Assembly (NCBI RefSeq): GCF_028583425.1
Contig: NC_072802.1
Coordinates: 18,361,926 to 18,425,925, forward strand
Direction: 5' to 3'
Length of the DNA: 64,000 nt
Origin: Eublepharis macularius
Taxonomy: Eukaryota; Chordata; Lepidosauria; Squamata; Eublepharidae
Below are positions 43,069-55,000 of the stretch, one piece after another. The notes under the pieces are model-generated. The model was given only the letters and a program-made list of their open reading frames with translations, was not told the DNA's origin and did no database searches. The stretch's first letter is position 1. Each line of letters starts with the position of its first letter. A program made the position numbers and the translations under genes.

Positions 43069-45029
43069 CTACAAAACCTAATGCGACATAATCAGCCCAC
43101 ATCGCATTCACCTTCTCCCATGGAGAGTCAAGCAGTTGGTCTTCTAGAAGGGCAATGTGCGGCTCTTTGATTTCTCAGGACTGGACTTCTAGAGTGACTG
43201 AGGTGAGCCCTTCTTTTGGTCTGCATCCTCTGCAAGTCTAGGACCTGAGGAATAGTGTTCTTCCCATAATTAAAATGAGTTAGAACACCAGCAGGAGGGG
43301 GGTGGAACTCAGTGGCAGAAGGGATGCACCCTGAAATTTGGCTGGCCCCCAACCACACACACAGAATACAGCAGCAGTGGCCCAGTCCCTGCAGGTACAA
43401 ATTTGTTCAGATAACTGTGAAGAGAGGCCCCAGAAATGTTGACTGCCACTAGAATGGGTAAACAGGGAGAGATATGTTAGGTTAGGTAAACTCTAAACTG
43501 TAGAAGGACACGGAAACCCAGAGAAGCAGCCCCAAACTAAGCTATGCATGCTGTTATTGTTTATTGTTGTTAAATGTTTTGAAAATGCTGTTGTTAAATG
43601 TTGTTTAATAAGAAGTGTTGTTAAATTCTGTTGTTGCTGTTAAAGGTTATCAAGGCTGCTAACTGTTGTTATTGAAGGGGTGGGTGGAGTGGGGAGGAAG
43701 TGATGATGAAGGCTAGATCCCAACAGCGCCAGCTGATGATGAAGGCTAGATCCCAACAGTGCCTCATAGGCAGTGTTCAGCCTGAAGCTGGCGTAGGGAG
43801 GGGATCCTTTGCCACTGTGCTCCGCGAATGCCATTGTGTTGTGCTTGTGGCTGGTACCGTCTGTTTCTACTCTGTGGCATTTCCCCACTGGCTGAACTGA
43901 GAGCCTGGCTGCAGGAAATGACAATGGTTCCGCTGGTCTAAGTTGCAAGAGTATTCCCCCGTTTCAATTTGGTTTGGGTGGAATGGATGTGATGTGAGAC
44001 GATGGTGAAGTTCCCTTTGAACCACTTTAGTTCTGTTGGGGAGGGGTGTAATAAGTGTTGTACTAATGCTGTTGTATGCTGTAACCCCCACTCACCCCGC
44101 CTGCTTGTGGGCAGGTCGGGCAAGAAATCCAAGAAATAAAATTTAAAATAATTGTTTTTGGCGTGTGATTCTCTGGTGTGATGTTAGGTTTTGTTTCTAA
44201 TTGGGACTGTATGTTGTGATTTGATTGCGCCATTAATGCTGTAACCCCCCCTCAGCCTGCTTGTGGCAGAGTGAGCAAGAAATAAAATTTTTAAAAACTA
44301 TTTTTTGATGTTTGAATGGAAAGATCCTCCTTCAACTCACATCTAATCCTTTGGCAACTTCACACGCATTCTTCCTCTGACCGTGCTTCAGATAAAGAAG
44401 GCATTCTTTGGGAGACATTGGTCTTGCTTTCAAGAGCATCAGTCTGTCCATATGTTCATTTATTTACATAAGAAGGAAGAGGCTGACTCTCTCAGATTCC
44501 ATCACAGCTGTCACTGTTGCTGTTTTCTCAGCCAGTTCTGTAACACATTCTGTTCAACTGCAACACAAAACAAGTAAAATATTCCCAGGTCTTCTTTGCC
44601 ATACTGGCATGCATTAATCATAGCATCAAGCAGAGGCAGAAATGAAATCTCTAGTTCCTCTTACATTTTACGGTGTATTATTGGAGTCCTTGAGGTCTTC
44701 TTGGACTATATCTGAAAAAGTAAGGGCTGATCTCCCGCTGCCCCCAACCAAGATGATACATGTAGGGGAGTAGATCTCCTGAAACCAACTTCAGACATCT
44801 CTTCAGTAAGAAGGGAAAGATCTGCTGTCAACCATGCAGGTAGAAGGGAGTCCACTGGTGTTACAAAGTGTGGGGACATAGCAGTGTAACACATACCTTA
44901 CCTTACATGCTTTAGCATACCTTAAGGGCTTCCAATTCCCATATGAACCTACTTGACCCCTGCAATAATTTTCTGAGGTCCTTTTTTGGGAGCTTCCACA
45001 TTCTGAAGTTATATGGGTAGCAACCCAGC
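43069..45029. other. low-complexity DNA with two L2-like tails
   Basis: 43540-43680 is TGTT-rich. 43701-43763 holds a 33-bp direct duplication (tgatgatgaaggctagatcc...). 44064-44142 and 44235-44291 are two related L2-type 3' tails (gctgtaaccccc... gcctgcttgtgg... aagaaataaaattt) in tandem. No gene. Confidence 0.5.
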
Positions 45030-45250
45030 AACACAAGACAAGGCCTTCTTGGTTGTGGCACCAAAATTGTGGAACTCCTTCCCTAGGGATATTTGTCTGT
45101 TCCTTCTATCATTGCCTTTCACCAGCAGAGAAAAACTTCTTTCATATGTCATTCCCTCAATGACTCCTTGTTCCTGCCCTATATTTTAATTGCTGGGTCT
45201 GGATTTTTATATATGTACTTTACTCTTAGTTTTAATTGGGTTTTATAATT
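45030..45250 (+). pseudogene. L2 LINE ORF2 C-terminal fragment
   Basis: Translates to 'AFLVVAPKLWNSLPRDI' followed by a short C-terminal block, characteristic of the L2/CR1-clade reverse-transcriptase end. Confidence 0.65.
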
Positions 45251-45309
45251 ACAACTGATCTCCAGACAACAATTGTTCTGTATTTATAATGTTCTGTCTT
45301 TAAAGGGTT

Positions 45310-45512
45310 GGACTAGGATCTGGGAGACCTAACTCCCCTGTCTGCCATGGAAGTTCATTGGGCAACCTTGGGCCAGTCATGCATTTTAGCCTAACCTACC
45401 TACCTCACAGGGTTGTTGTAAGGATAAAATAGAGGGGAGGAGAACAATGTAAGCAGCTTTGACTCCTTATTGGGGAAAGGGGTATAAATGAAGTAAATAA
45501 ATAAAATAAATT
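45310..45512 (+). mobile_element. MIR/CORE-SINE-like repeat, good copy
   Basis: gttggactaggatctgggagacc... ttgggccagtcatgcattttagcctaacctacc... cacagggttgttgtaaggataaaatagagg... gactccttattggggaaaggggtataaatgaagtaaataaataaa. Full core and tail. Confidence 0.7.
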
Positions 45513-46002
45513 GTTCACTGCCTTGGTGGTCCTGATTGGGCAGAAAAGTGGAATATAAATTCAGTAAACCAACAAACAAGCACTGTGATAGCTTCATGTC
45601 CCTCAAAGACCACGATATCCTCCCCAGGTAAGCTAATAGGGAGGAAAGGAGCAAACAGTGACTCACACAGGAAGCACTTTGTGAACATCAAATAGACCTC
45701 CTGTTCAAGACAGAGGTCCTTTGAGATAGACTCATGGAAAATATATAAAGTTCTAGTCACTGATGTGTCCAGGGATTGGTGAGTACAAGCAACAGCAGTG
45801 AGCACAGAGTGCAAATTTGGTGACAGAGATGCTGGCAAGTTTCAGGACCATGGACAGAACACACCACTGGCAAGCAGGGAGCAGAGATGTTGCTCCAGTA
45901 CTGGGTGGAAGTCTATTGTGGGCTGACTATTAGGTGCTGTTACTGCTCCAAGGTAGTTTCCTGCATGTGTTCAGATCTGGTTTTTAAGACACAATACGGA
46001 GT
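45513..46002. other. no recognised feature
   Basis: Unassigned DNA between two MIR-like copies. Confidence 0.35.
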
Positions 46003-46200
46003 AGACATTTAGAGTGTTGGACTAGAATTGCAAGTTCAGCCTCCCAAAGCCATAAAGCTCAGGGAATGATTTTGGGTTAGAAAGTCTGTCAGTTTAACCT
46101 TCCGCACAGGGCTGCCATGAAGATAAAATGAGGAGGAGAGAAATATGTATACCACTCTGAGCTCTTTTGGAGAAGGGTGGGATAAAAATGAATTAGTTGC
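46003..46200 (+). mobile_element. MIR/CORE-SINE-like repeat
   Basis: gagtgttggactagaattgcaag... cacagggctgccatgaagataaaatgagg... ccactctgagctcttttggagaagggtgggataaaaatgaatt. Same family as 45310. Confidence 0.65.
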
Positions 46201-47050
46201 TGAGCGACTGTTGGCTACATAATATTTTGCTCTTTTGATGACTACCGGCTCCTTATTCCACAGTGATTCCAACAACCTGACTACGAGCAATGCTTAACAC
46301 CAACAGGTTCAATATATGAATTTAAAGAGCTTCCAGTATTCTGCGGTGAATGCCCTTGTGCCTGAACATGGTTTTCCACCCATAATTTATATTAAGAATG
46401 TGAGCTTATGCAGAGAGCGCACACAACTGGATTCTTTTCATTTCTTTAATTGATTTAAAATATTTATCTCCTGCCTTTCTTCGCAGACTCTGTGAAGTCT
46501 CGCACAGCTCAAACTAAGCATTCAAACATGCTGCAGCTGCATCAGGTACATGTTCGTTGACTGCTGAAACCAACTTGGACTTTTAGAAATAGAAATGTTA
46601 CTTATAAGAAGACAGGCTGCCTCCCACCTCGAGCCATTCATTTGGCGGAGAATTTTCAAGCTTGAAAAAAATATCATGTATGCCCTGAGGGCCGACCATG
46701 CATAATGCAAATATGACCTTTCAAAAAGGCAAATGAGAAGGAAAAGGAGCGTCATACAGTTGCCTAGGTGACATATCATCTTCCCCACCTAGTCCCACCC
46801 ACAGCACATTTCCTATGTGACACTGCAAGAGCATGTATTTTTTTTAAAAAAATAACATTTAAGAACTCTTAAAAATAAATTATTTTCCTGAGTCTTTGCA
46901 GATGAGAGCTAATTATATGTCCATTTATCTTCCGGCCATAATTTGGCTCCATAGTAGCTCATAGGAATCAAACTTGAATATATGACCATTCAAGTTCAAT
47001 GCAAAATATTCCTTGGGGCAGGGCTGTAAATCACTCATATGAACACATTT
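46201..47050. other. no firmly recognised feature
   Basis: 46443-46515 (aatatttatctcctgcctttcttcgcagac) may be the complement of an L2-like tail. Otherwise unassigned. Confidence 0.35.
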
Positions 47051-47185
47051 GGGAGGGCCTGTGGCTTAGTGGAAGAGCCTCTGCTTTGCATGCGGAAGGT
47101 TCCAGGTTCAATCTCCGGCATCTCCAGTTAAAAGGACCAGGCAGAAGGTGATGTGAAGGACCTCTGCCTGAGAGCCAAAAAAGAC
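47051..47185 (+). mobile_element. SINE-T, 5' two-thirds
   Basis: A box gggcctgtggcttagtggaagagcc, B box aggttcaatctccgg, body aaaaggaccaggcagaaggtgatgtgaaggacctctgcc. Truncated at its 3' end. Confidence 0.85.
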
Positions 47186-47245
47186 GAGATGCCTGGTGCA
47201 TGGAGGACCCTTGTCAGTTTCCTGCAAGTTTCCACGGGAAATATA

Positions 47246-47479
47246 GAGCAGAACTACAAGTGACAAAAGGCACAGGTTGGACACTTGTCAGCTTCCCTCA
47301 AGTTTTGATGGGAAATGTAGGCATCCTGGTCTTGCAGCTTGGCTCTCTGACTGCTGTCCAATGGACTTTTCAACTGTCACTTGTCCAACATTCCGCCAAG
47401 CTGCCTACATTTCCCATCAAAACTTGAGGGAAGCTGACAAGTGTCCAATCTGTACCTTTTGTCACTTGTAGTTCCGCTC
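47246..47479. mobile_element. MITE C, long form, 234 bp
   Basis: Ends gagcagaactacaagtgac / gtcacttgtagttccgctc with a perfect 3-bp duplication ATA (47243-47245 and 47480-47482). The inner arms (acacttgtcagcttccctcaag and complement) flank a unique core. The copy at 62577 is the same length with its core inverted. Confidence 0.85.
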
Positions 47480-47485
47480 ATAGTG

Positions 47486-47550
47486 AGAAAGAACCTCTGT
47501 CAGGGGGAAGAGGGAGAATCTTCCCTCTCCCTGGCAGAGGTTCTTTCTCT
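47486..47550. repeat. foldback, arms of about 20 bp
   Basis: gagaaagaacctctgtcag... and ...ctggcagaggttctttctct are inverted around ggggaagagggagaatcttccctctcc. Origin unknown. Confidence 0.6.
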
Positions 47551-47890
47551 AGACGTCTTGTCTAGTCTCCTCGGGTCCCTCTTGCTGCTGCCAGTGCGCT
47601 CAGCTTCTGTGTGCATTTAGGGGAGCAAGGGAAGTGTGCTGGCACTCAGAAGCAAAGCATGCTGGCAGCAATGAGAGGGACAGGGAGCTAATCTCGCCAG
47701 CAGCTCCCTCTCCACTCCTGCCAAAAGGATTTCCAAAAGGATTTTACAAAAGCAGGTTTGGGGGAAAAAATCTCAGCAACGTAGGGGAAACTCCATAAAA
47801 CAGTGCAAGAAGGTCATGGAGATGGTCTGAAAAATTAATGCTCCAGCTTGTGAAGAAAGATGGAGGGAAACATTCATGTGAAAATTGCCC

Positions 47891-48075
47891 GACTGATGCT
47901 CAGTGGGAGTGCATCTACTTTGCATGCAGAAGGTCCCAGGTTCAGTCCCCGGCATCTTCCCTTAAAGGGGTCAAATAGTAGGGGATGTGAAAGAGCAAGG
48001 TCCAGTAGCACCTTAAAGACCTTGACCGGAGATCCTGGAGAGCCAACATCAGTCAGAATGAACCATGTTGACCTT
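47891..48075 (+). mobile_element. SINE-T with an embedded F1 snippet
   Basis: Head gatgctcagtgggagtgcatctactttgcatgcagaagg and B box aggttcagtcccc are clear. Inside the body, gagcaaggtccagtagcaccttaaagacc is an F1-type fragment before the SINE resumes with gatcctggagagcc. Confidence 0.75.
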
Positions 48076-48268
48076 GACAGACCACAGTAGCCATCTGCAC
48101 ATGGCCCTTCTGCATGCCTGAATGCCTGGAGAAAGCGAGCAGGGGCCTCATGCCCATCTCCACATGCTCACCATCTCATGAACATGGCACCTCCACATTG
48201 AGGCAGTGTCCGTGAATACACACCATCCCTGTGATTTGCAGAGTTCAGAAATCAGCATCTCTGATCTT

Positions 48269-48418
48269 GGCTGATTCCGCACACGTTGGATAATGCACTT
48301 CCAATCCTCTTTATAGATCATTTGGAATGGATTTTTTTGTGCGCGGAACAAAAAATCCACCTCAAACAATTGATAAAGTGCATTGAACGTGCATTATCCA
48401 ACGTGTGCAGAATCAGCC
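48269..48418. mobile_element. MITE D, 150 bp
   Basis: Terminal inverted repeats GGCTGATTCCGCACACGTTG / caacgtgtgcagaatcagcc extend into long arms. The centre is ttttttgtgcgcggaacaaaaaa. The copy at 61506 has the core in the opposite orientation. Superfamily undetermined. Confidence 0.85.
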
Positions 48419-50369
48419 CATGAGGAGGAAGGGAATGCCCGGAGAGTGCTTGCATGTGTAGGTGTGGTACTCAAGAGCCAGTAATTATGTGGAGTTAAGG
48501 GTAGGGCCAGTTCTCTTGTCCCTGTCCCCATGGAGGAGTCTAATATCAAGGACTAATGTAAGGTCTTTGCATTCAGCTGGCATCAGCTTTCCAGAGTCTC
48601 ATGTAGAGGAAGGCCTCTTCCAAAACATGAGACCTTTTTACTGGGGGACGGAATGTGGGACATTCTGTGTCCAACACCCCTGCTTTACCACCAAGACACA
48701 GCTCCATAGTTGGATCAGCTTCCTTGCTTGGCTGCCACTCAGGCACAGAAATCGTCTACAAAAGTTAAATGTTCGTAAGAGCCAAGGGAAAAGATATTAG
48801 AATTCTTCCTAAAGAATAGAATAGAGCTTGCAAAACTGGAGCTTGCAAAAACCTGTGGGCAGGGCGGGTTCCAAAGAGCCATGCCTGGCTTCTGCCCTGC
48901 CTCCATCGCACAGAGTCTTTTTTACTCCTCCCTTCCAAACAAGGTTCCCCTTTGCACCCTGCTCCGAAGGGGAAGGGTCTTGGGTGGCAAAGGGGAACGA
49001 TGTTTTAGAAGAGGGGCTGGCAAAGGGGGAAAATGTTTTGGAGAGGGTGAATTGTTCTGGGTTGAGGGGTTAACCCCCAACCCCCTTTTTTCTCTAATTT
49101 CAGAGTCTAGGATTCCTCCCAAGTTTGGGGGGAAAGCTCCTTTACGTTTCCTAGACCTGCAGATTCACAGAGTGTGGCCACTTGGCTATTAGTATTTAAG
49201 ATATATTTTTCCCCATGGTGCTATAACTGGATCAAGCCATTGGCCAGGATCGGAAGAAAGATGCACTTCAGCTATTCATTGTTCATGTACTGCACGGAGT
49301 GTTTCTAAACAGAGCAAATGAAGACATTCATTTCAATCTAATAAGCTGCCTAATAGTTTACAGACTTCTTTGGTGACAGAAAGGCTGTAAATAATGAGCG
49401 TGTGTCACTGTGACCCAGCGAACGCAGATCTGAGAGACGTGTTAATAGCATAGCCCCTCATGATGACTGGCTAAATAGGGAACACAGAGAATATTGGAAG
49501 AAAGGAGAATGGAAGGAGGGCCGCGGAGCCTTAATTGACACAGTCAACGGAGCAAGTGTGAATGGCAAATTTTCAAATATTAATTTAACTGAAACAAGGT
49601 TTTAAACAAAGCGTAACAACAGAAACCAACTGAGTGTCTTGTACATCTATTTATTCTAAAAGATCTTGATTTCCCACGTCTGTTTTCCTGTTAAAAGTCA
49701 ACACTTCCCCCCCCCCCACCATGTGCTTGTTAAGGATAAGAGGATGGGGGTGGTCAATTCATTCCCTGCTTTCCTCCTTTTCCGTCACATGCTATTTTTA
49801 CTTCCTGGACCTAAGATATCTCTAGTGTATACTGGAGTGAAGACCCCAGTGGGTGGAGTGAAATACAACTTGCTTCATACTGAACATAGCATTTGGTCTG
49901 TGTTTAGGTACATATTATTCCAGAATGCTCTACAATAACTCTTAGCTGTAAAAGTTTCCTCCCCCCACCCATATCTTTTGTAAGTAATGCCTGCAGCAAC
50001 TCTTTAAGGTAAACCAGACTTAATATGATTACATATTTTAATTGTGTGTGGGGGTGGGGGAGAGAAAGTTTTTCATCATCCCCAAGTTACTAATGTGCAA
50101 ATGCACATTGATAAAATGCTGCAAGAAACAACTTTGATGTACTCATCTAGATAACATTAAGAGGGTTTTTGTGTGTGGTGTTTTATCATTGCACATGCGT
50201 GTGCTCCTCTGCACTATTGTAACCCAAAATGACTCTCAATAAATCCTGCGATCTCCTCACCTCTTTTGCAGCATTTTACCAATGTGCTGATTGGCATCCA
50301 GAACACAGAGGTGCAAATGAACTGGAAGCTATGGCAAACTGTGCACGTGCTATTCAAAGTTCAGGAATA
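48419..50369. other. no recognised gene
   Basis: About 2 kb of unassigned DNA. 48985-49056 holds an imperfect ~35-bp direct repeat (tggcaaagggg... atgtttt... gagggg). A poly-C run is at 49709-49718. Confidence 0.4.
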
Positions 50370-50389
50370 GAAAGCAAACCAATGGGGGA

Positions 50390-51298
50390 CTTCCTGTTTG
50401 GGATCCATGGAGGTCTAACGCAGCTCCACTTGCGGAGCTGACCGGACTGCCGTTTTAACCGGCCGGCGGGGTGAAAATAGCCCGCGGCCGACTGCTCTCA
50501 GGCGGGGAGCAGGCAAAGAACGCTCAAGACCCTAGGGTGAGCTAGATCTCGGACGAGGGGGGGCTCTACACAACGAGTCTCCCCCCGATCCTTGAGGTCC
50601 CACCTTGCGACGGGTCGGCTATAATCTCTGCGGCAGTTTTGGGGCCAATTCGGCTGGCATAAGACCTACATACCCAAGCATCGATTGGGGGAAGAAGCTG
50701 AGAGGGGAACTTAAAATCGAAACAGCGATTACAACCCGAGAAAAGTGAAGAGAAGGTAAAGATCATTATCTTCTGAGACGGGACAGATTGATAAAAACAG
50801 AGAGGAAAAAAAGTAGATTTTTAAACTGCAACAGACTAGTGAAAAGGAGGGGAAGACTCGGCAGGAATCGAATTTAAAAAGAGACTAAGTTTAAAGAAGT
50901 TATTAAAGAAATGGGACTATTGTTTTGAATACCTGTGGCTTTGGAGCTGTGAGAAAAAGACACCATCGCGAGATCTGCTGTGGGAAGACGGGAGACAGGA
51001 AGTGCGTAATAACAATAGAGTGGCTGGAGAGAAGCGGCCCTTGCTGGAGGGCAGGAAGTAGGGAATCGCCATTTTTGAAAGGGGAAGGGTCGCGGCTTCA
51101 GCGGAAGAGGAAGTAGGCCATCTTGGATTACAAAATCATAGAGAAACCATAGAGAAAAGACGCCCGACATTTTGGACTCTTTAAAATTTAATTTCTATAA
51201 GAAGACCGGGACATTTAAAATAGAAAAACGTTAAATTTTACGCCACGGAGTTAAGGAAGAGAGCGGATTCGTGGGAGCGAGCTAAAGCAAGCCCCACG
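50390..51298 (+). promoter_or_regulatory. L1 5' UTR and presumed internal promoter
   Basis: 909 bp from the 5' target-duplication boundary to ORF1. The first ~250 bp are CpG-rich (ccggccggcggggtgaaaatagcccgcggccg). L1 5' UTRs carry an internal RNA polymerase II promoter (family knowledge); no specific factor site was verified. Confidence 0.65.
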
Positions 51299-52093
51299 AT
51301 GTCAAAAAAAGAGTGGCAATCGGCAATAGAAAACCTGGATAAAAACCTGGACAAAAAACTTTTAGATATGATTAAAGAACTTAAGGACACGAAATTGGAG
51401 CTGATAAAAGAGGTTAAAGAGGTTACACAGACAGTAAAATCGGAGCTGTCAGAAGTGAAAAAAGGTATGGAAACAATACGAAGTGAATTACAAGGAACGC
51501 AGCAGAGAGTTAAAACAGTAGAAGACGCGATGGAGAATTTAGCAGACACGCAACAAACAGAGATGAGATTGGTGAAGGGGAGAATGTCAGTTGCAGAAAC
51601 TAAACATATGGAGAAGCAGCTACGTTTTCGTGGCTTGCCAGAAGTGGAAGGAAAGTCAGCGCAAGAACAGATGACTGAGGTGTTGGCTGAGTACCTGGGG
51701 AAGGAGGAGGAGGAAGTTGTGGCTATCCTAGATGTGGCATACCGTGTGAATTCGAGAATAGCAACCCAGAGGAAACTACCAAGAGATGTGATTGTGCAGT
51801 TTACAACACGAAATATGAAAGAGAGGATTGTGACAAAACAGTTTCAAGATCCATTGGAGATTGATGGCAAGACGATTATTATAATGAAGGAACTGCCCAG
51901 ATCAGTGTTACTGGACCGGAAAAAATATAAAGTGCTAATTCAGATTTTGAAGGACATGAAAATCAGGTACAGATGGGAGTTACCGGAAGGAGTGTCCTTT
52001 GAGTTTGGAGGGGCCAAAAAACGCATCAGATCTGAGCGAGAGATGGAGCGATTTATTAAGGACAATGAAAAAGACTTACCAACAAGATCATGA
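51299..52093 (+). CDS. L1 ORF1p, RNA-binding chaperone, 264 aa
   Basis: Coats L1 RNA to form the retrotransposition particle. A heptad coiled coil for trimerisation spans ~5-103 (repeats such as ELKDTKLELIKEVKEV). An RRM-like domain spans ~106-183 (QLRFRGLPEVEGKS... YRVNSR... LPRDVIVQF). The C-terminal domain spans ~190-254 (ELPRSVLLDRKKYKVLIQIL, then YRWELPEGVSFEF). Intact. Shorter than human ORF1p (338 aa). The stop TGA overlaps the ORF2 start. Differs strongly from the ORF1 at 16424, which has a longer tail. Confidence 0.93.
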   Translation: MSKKEWQSAIENLDKNLDKKLLDMIKELKDTKLELIKEVKEVTQTVKSELSEVKKGMETIRSELQGTQQRVKTVEDAMENLADTQQTEMRLVKGRMSVAETKHMEKQLRFRGLPEVEGKSAQEQMTEVLAEYLGKEEEEVVAILDVAYRVNSRIATQRKLPRDVIVQFTTRNMKERIVTKQFQDPLEIDGKTIIIMKELPRSVLLDRKKYKVLIQILKDMKIRYRWELPEGVSFEFGGAKKRIRSEREMERFIKDNEKDLPTRS

Positions 52094-55000
52094 GTATGGA
52101 GTGTAAAGTATTATCTTGGAATGTAAATGGACTAAACTCACCGAATAAGAGGAAAAATACTTTTCACTGGCTACTAAAACAAAAATGTGACATTGTTTGT
52201 TTGCAAGAGACCCATATCAGAAAGCAGGATGTAAAATATTTAAAATCTGGAAAATTGGGCAAAGAATATGTAGCGGCCTCCAACAAGAAAAAAAGAGGAG
52301 TGGTGTTGTACATAAAAGAGGAGCTACAGCCAAAATTTGTTATGAGAGATGTGGAAGCTAGATTTGTAGCAGTGGAATGTATTTGGAATTTAAAGAGAGT
52401 GTTGGTAGTCGGACTTTATGCACCTAACGGTGCAAAAGAAAGCTTCTTTGAGGATTTAAGGAAGCATTTAGACGATCTTGCATACGACCAGATAATTCTT
52501 GCTGGAGACTTCAATGGAGTGACAGACTTGGAACTAGACAAAAAGACTACAACGGCACAAAAGAAAAGAGGACTATTACCAAAGCTTTTTTTTGAGTTGA
52601 TTCAACAAGAGACTCTTGAAGATGTATGGAGGAGAGAATATCCTAAAAGCAGACAGTTTACTTTTTATTCTGCAAGGCATTCTACATTATCAAGAATTGA
52701 TATGATCTGGGCCTCAAAAGACTTAGCATTATGGACTAAGGAGGTAGAAATAATGCCTATGGTAGGCTCAGATCACAACCCAATTATGTGGAAATTTGGA
52801 AAAAAGAGAAAAAGGAAAGCATGGAGAATAAATGAGGACTTGTTACAGGAAAGAGAGAATATGGAAATACTGAGAAGAGAGACAAAGTTTTTTATACAAT
52901 ACAACGTGAATAAAGAAGTACCAACCAATAAAGTTTGGGATGCTTACAAGGCGGTTGTAAGGGGCATACTAATGGACTTAAATGGTAGAGCAAGAAAGAA
53001 GAAAGAGGAGAAAAGACAAGAGATTGAGGAGAAAATAAAAGCCAAAGAAATACAGCTAAAAAAGAGACCAGGGAAAAAGAAGGTATACCAGGAAATTAAA
53101 ATACTTCAAGAACAGCTAACAGCAATGAGCAATAAAGAATTGGAGTGGAATCTCAAAAGACTGAATCAAAAAGCGTTTGAGGGTGCTAATAAACCTGGGA
53201 AGTACCTGGCATGGCAATTGAAGAAGAAAAGGGAAAAGAAGATAATAAATAAAATTTGCGAAGATAACAAAACGTATTTGGAGCAGGCTACCATTAGTAG
53301 AGCCTTTTATAAATTTTACGCTAAGCTGTATAATAAAAAAGAAGTAAACAAAGAATCAATAGCGTCATATTTGGAGAAAACCAAACTTCCAGAAATCTCG
53401 GAAGCTTGGAGAAATAAGTTGAATAGTGAAGTAACTGACGAGGAAATAAGTAAGGCAATACAATCTGCAAATCTAGGAAAGGCACCAGGGCCAGATGGAC
53501 TTACGGCTAAATTCTATAAGACAATGGCTAATGAACTGGCACCATTCCTAAAAGAGGTGATGAATGGGGTTTTAAGGGATCAAAGGATTCCAGAAACTTG
53601 GAGTGAAGCGAATATATCATTGATCCCAAAAGAGGGCCAAGACCTGACTAATGTGAAAAATTATAGACCTATATCGCTACTCAACAATGACTATAAAATT
53701 TTTGCGAAGATATTGGCGGAGAGATTGAAGGGGTGGCTCTCGGAAGTCATAGAGGAGGAACAAGCAGGCTTTTTGCCAGACAGACAAATAAGAGACAACT
53801 TAAGGACAGTGATCAATGCTATTGAATATTATGACAAGCGTTGTGACAAAGAGGTTGGTTTCTTCTTTGTTGACGCTGAAAAAGCGTTTGACAATTTAAA
53901 CTGGGACTTTATGTTTGCCACTATGGAAAAGCTACAATTGGGAGAAAGATTCATCAGAGCAATTAAGGAAATTTATAGAGACCAGACTGCAGCAATTGTG
54001 GTGAATGATGAATTGACCAAGAAATTGACGATAAGTAAAGGAACAAGACAAGGTTGCCCGTTATCTCCATTGTTGTTCATTTTAGTATTGGAGATTCTGA
54101 TGATACAAATATGTCAAGATGATGAAATTCGTGGAATAAAAATAAAGGACTATTCATACAAGGTCAGAGCATTTGCGGATGACATAATGTTAATTGTAGA
54201 GGACCCATTGGAGAACATGCCAAGAGTGATAGATAAGATCAAGGAGTTTGGAGACTTGGCAGGTTTCTTCATTAACAAAAAGAAGTCAAAGATATTATGC
54301 AAAAATATGACTAAGCAGAAACAACAATTGTTAATGGAAACAACGGATTGTGAAGTAACAAGTAAAGTGAAATATTTGGGAGTCGAATTAACTGCAAAGA
54401 ACATAGATCTATTCAAAAACAATTATGAAAAACTATGGACTCAGATAGAGAGAGACTTGATTAAATGGAATAGATTGAATTTGTCATGGTTGGGCAGGAT
54501 TGCAGCAGTTAAGATGAATGTGTTACCAAGAGTAATGTTTTTGCTACAGACAATACCAATCATCAGAGACTCCAAACAATTTGAAAAATGGCAGAGGAAA
54601 ATATCAGATTTTGTTTGGGCAGGCAAGAAGCCTCGAGTGAAAGTGAAAGTTTTACAAGATGCAAAGGAAAGAGGCGGAATGCAACTGCCCAATCTGAGAC
54701 TTTATCATGATGCAATCTGCCTAGTTTGGTTGAAAGAATGGATGACATTAAAGAACAAGAAACTATTAGCCCTAGAGGGATATAAAAAAATATTTGGATG
54801 GCACGCATATTTATGGCATGACAAAGTAAAGGTCAACTCGATGTTCCTGCATCACTTTGTTCGGACAAGTCTATACATAATCTGGAAGAAGTACAGAATT
54901 TATCTACAAGAAGGAACCCCTTTGTGGGTGGTTCCATATGAGGTGATAGACCCGAGAGCTGTTGATAATGAACAACAATGTTTAACGTATAAAGAAATAA

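Noticed and set aside
47277..47471. Conserved small protein shared with the minus-strand frame at 62585-62779
   Set aside because: The two ~64-aa frames are alike only because both lie in copies of the same non-coding MITE C.
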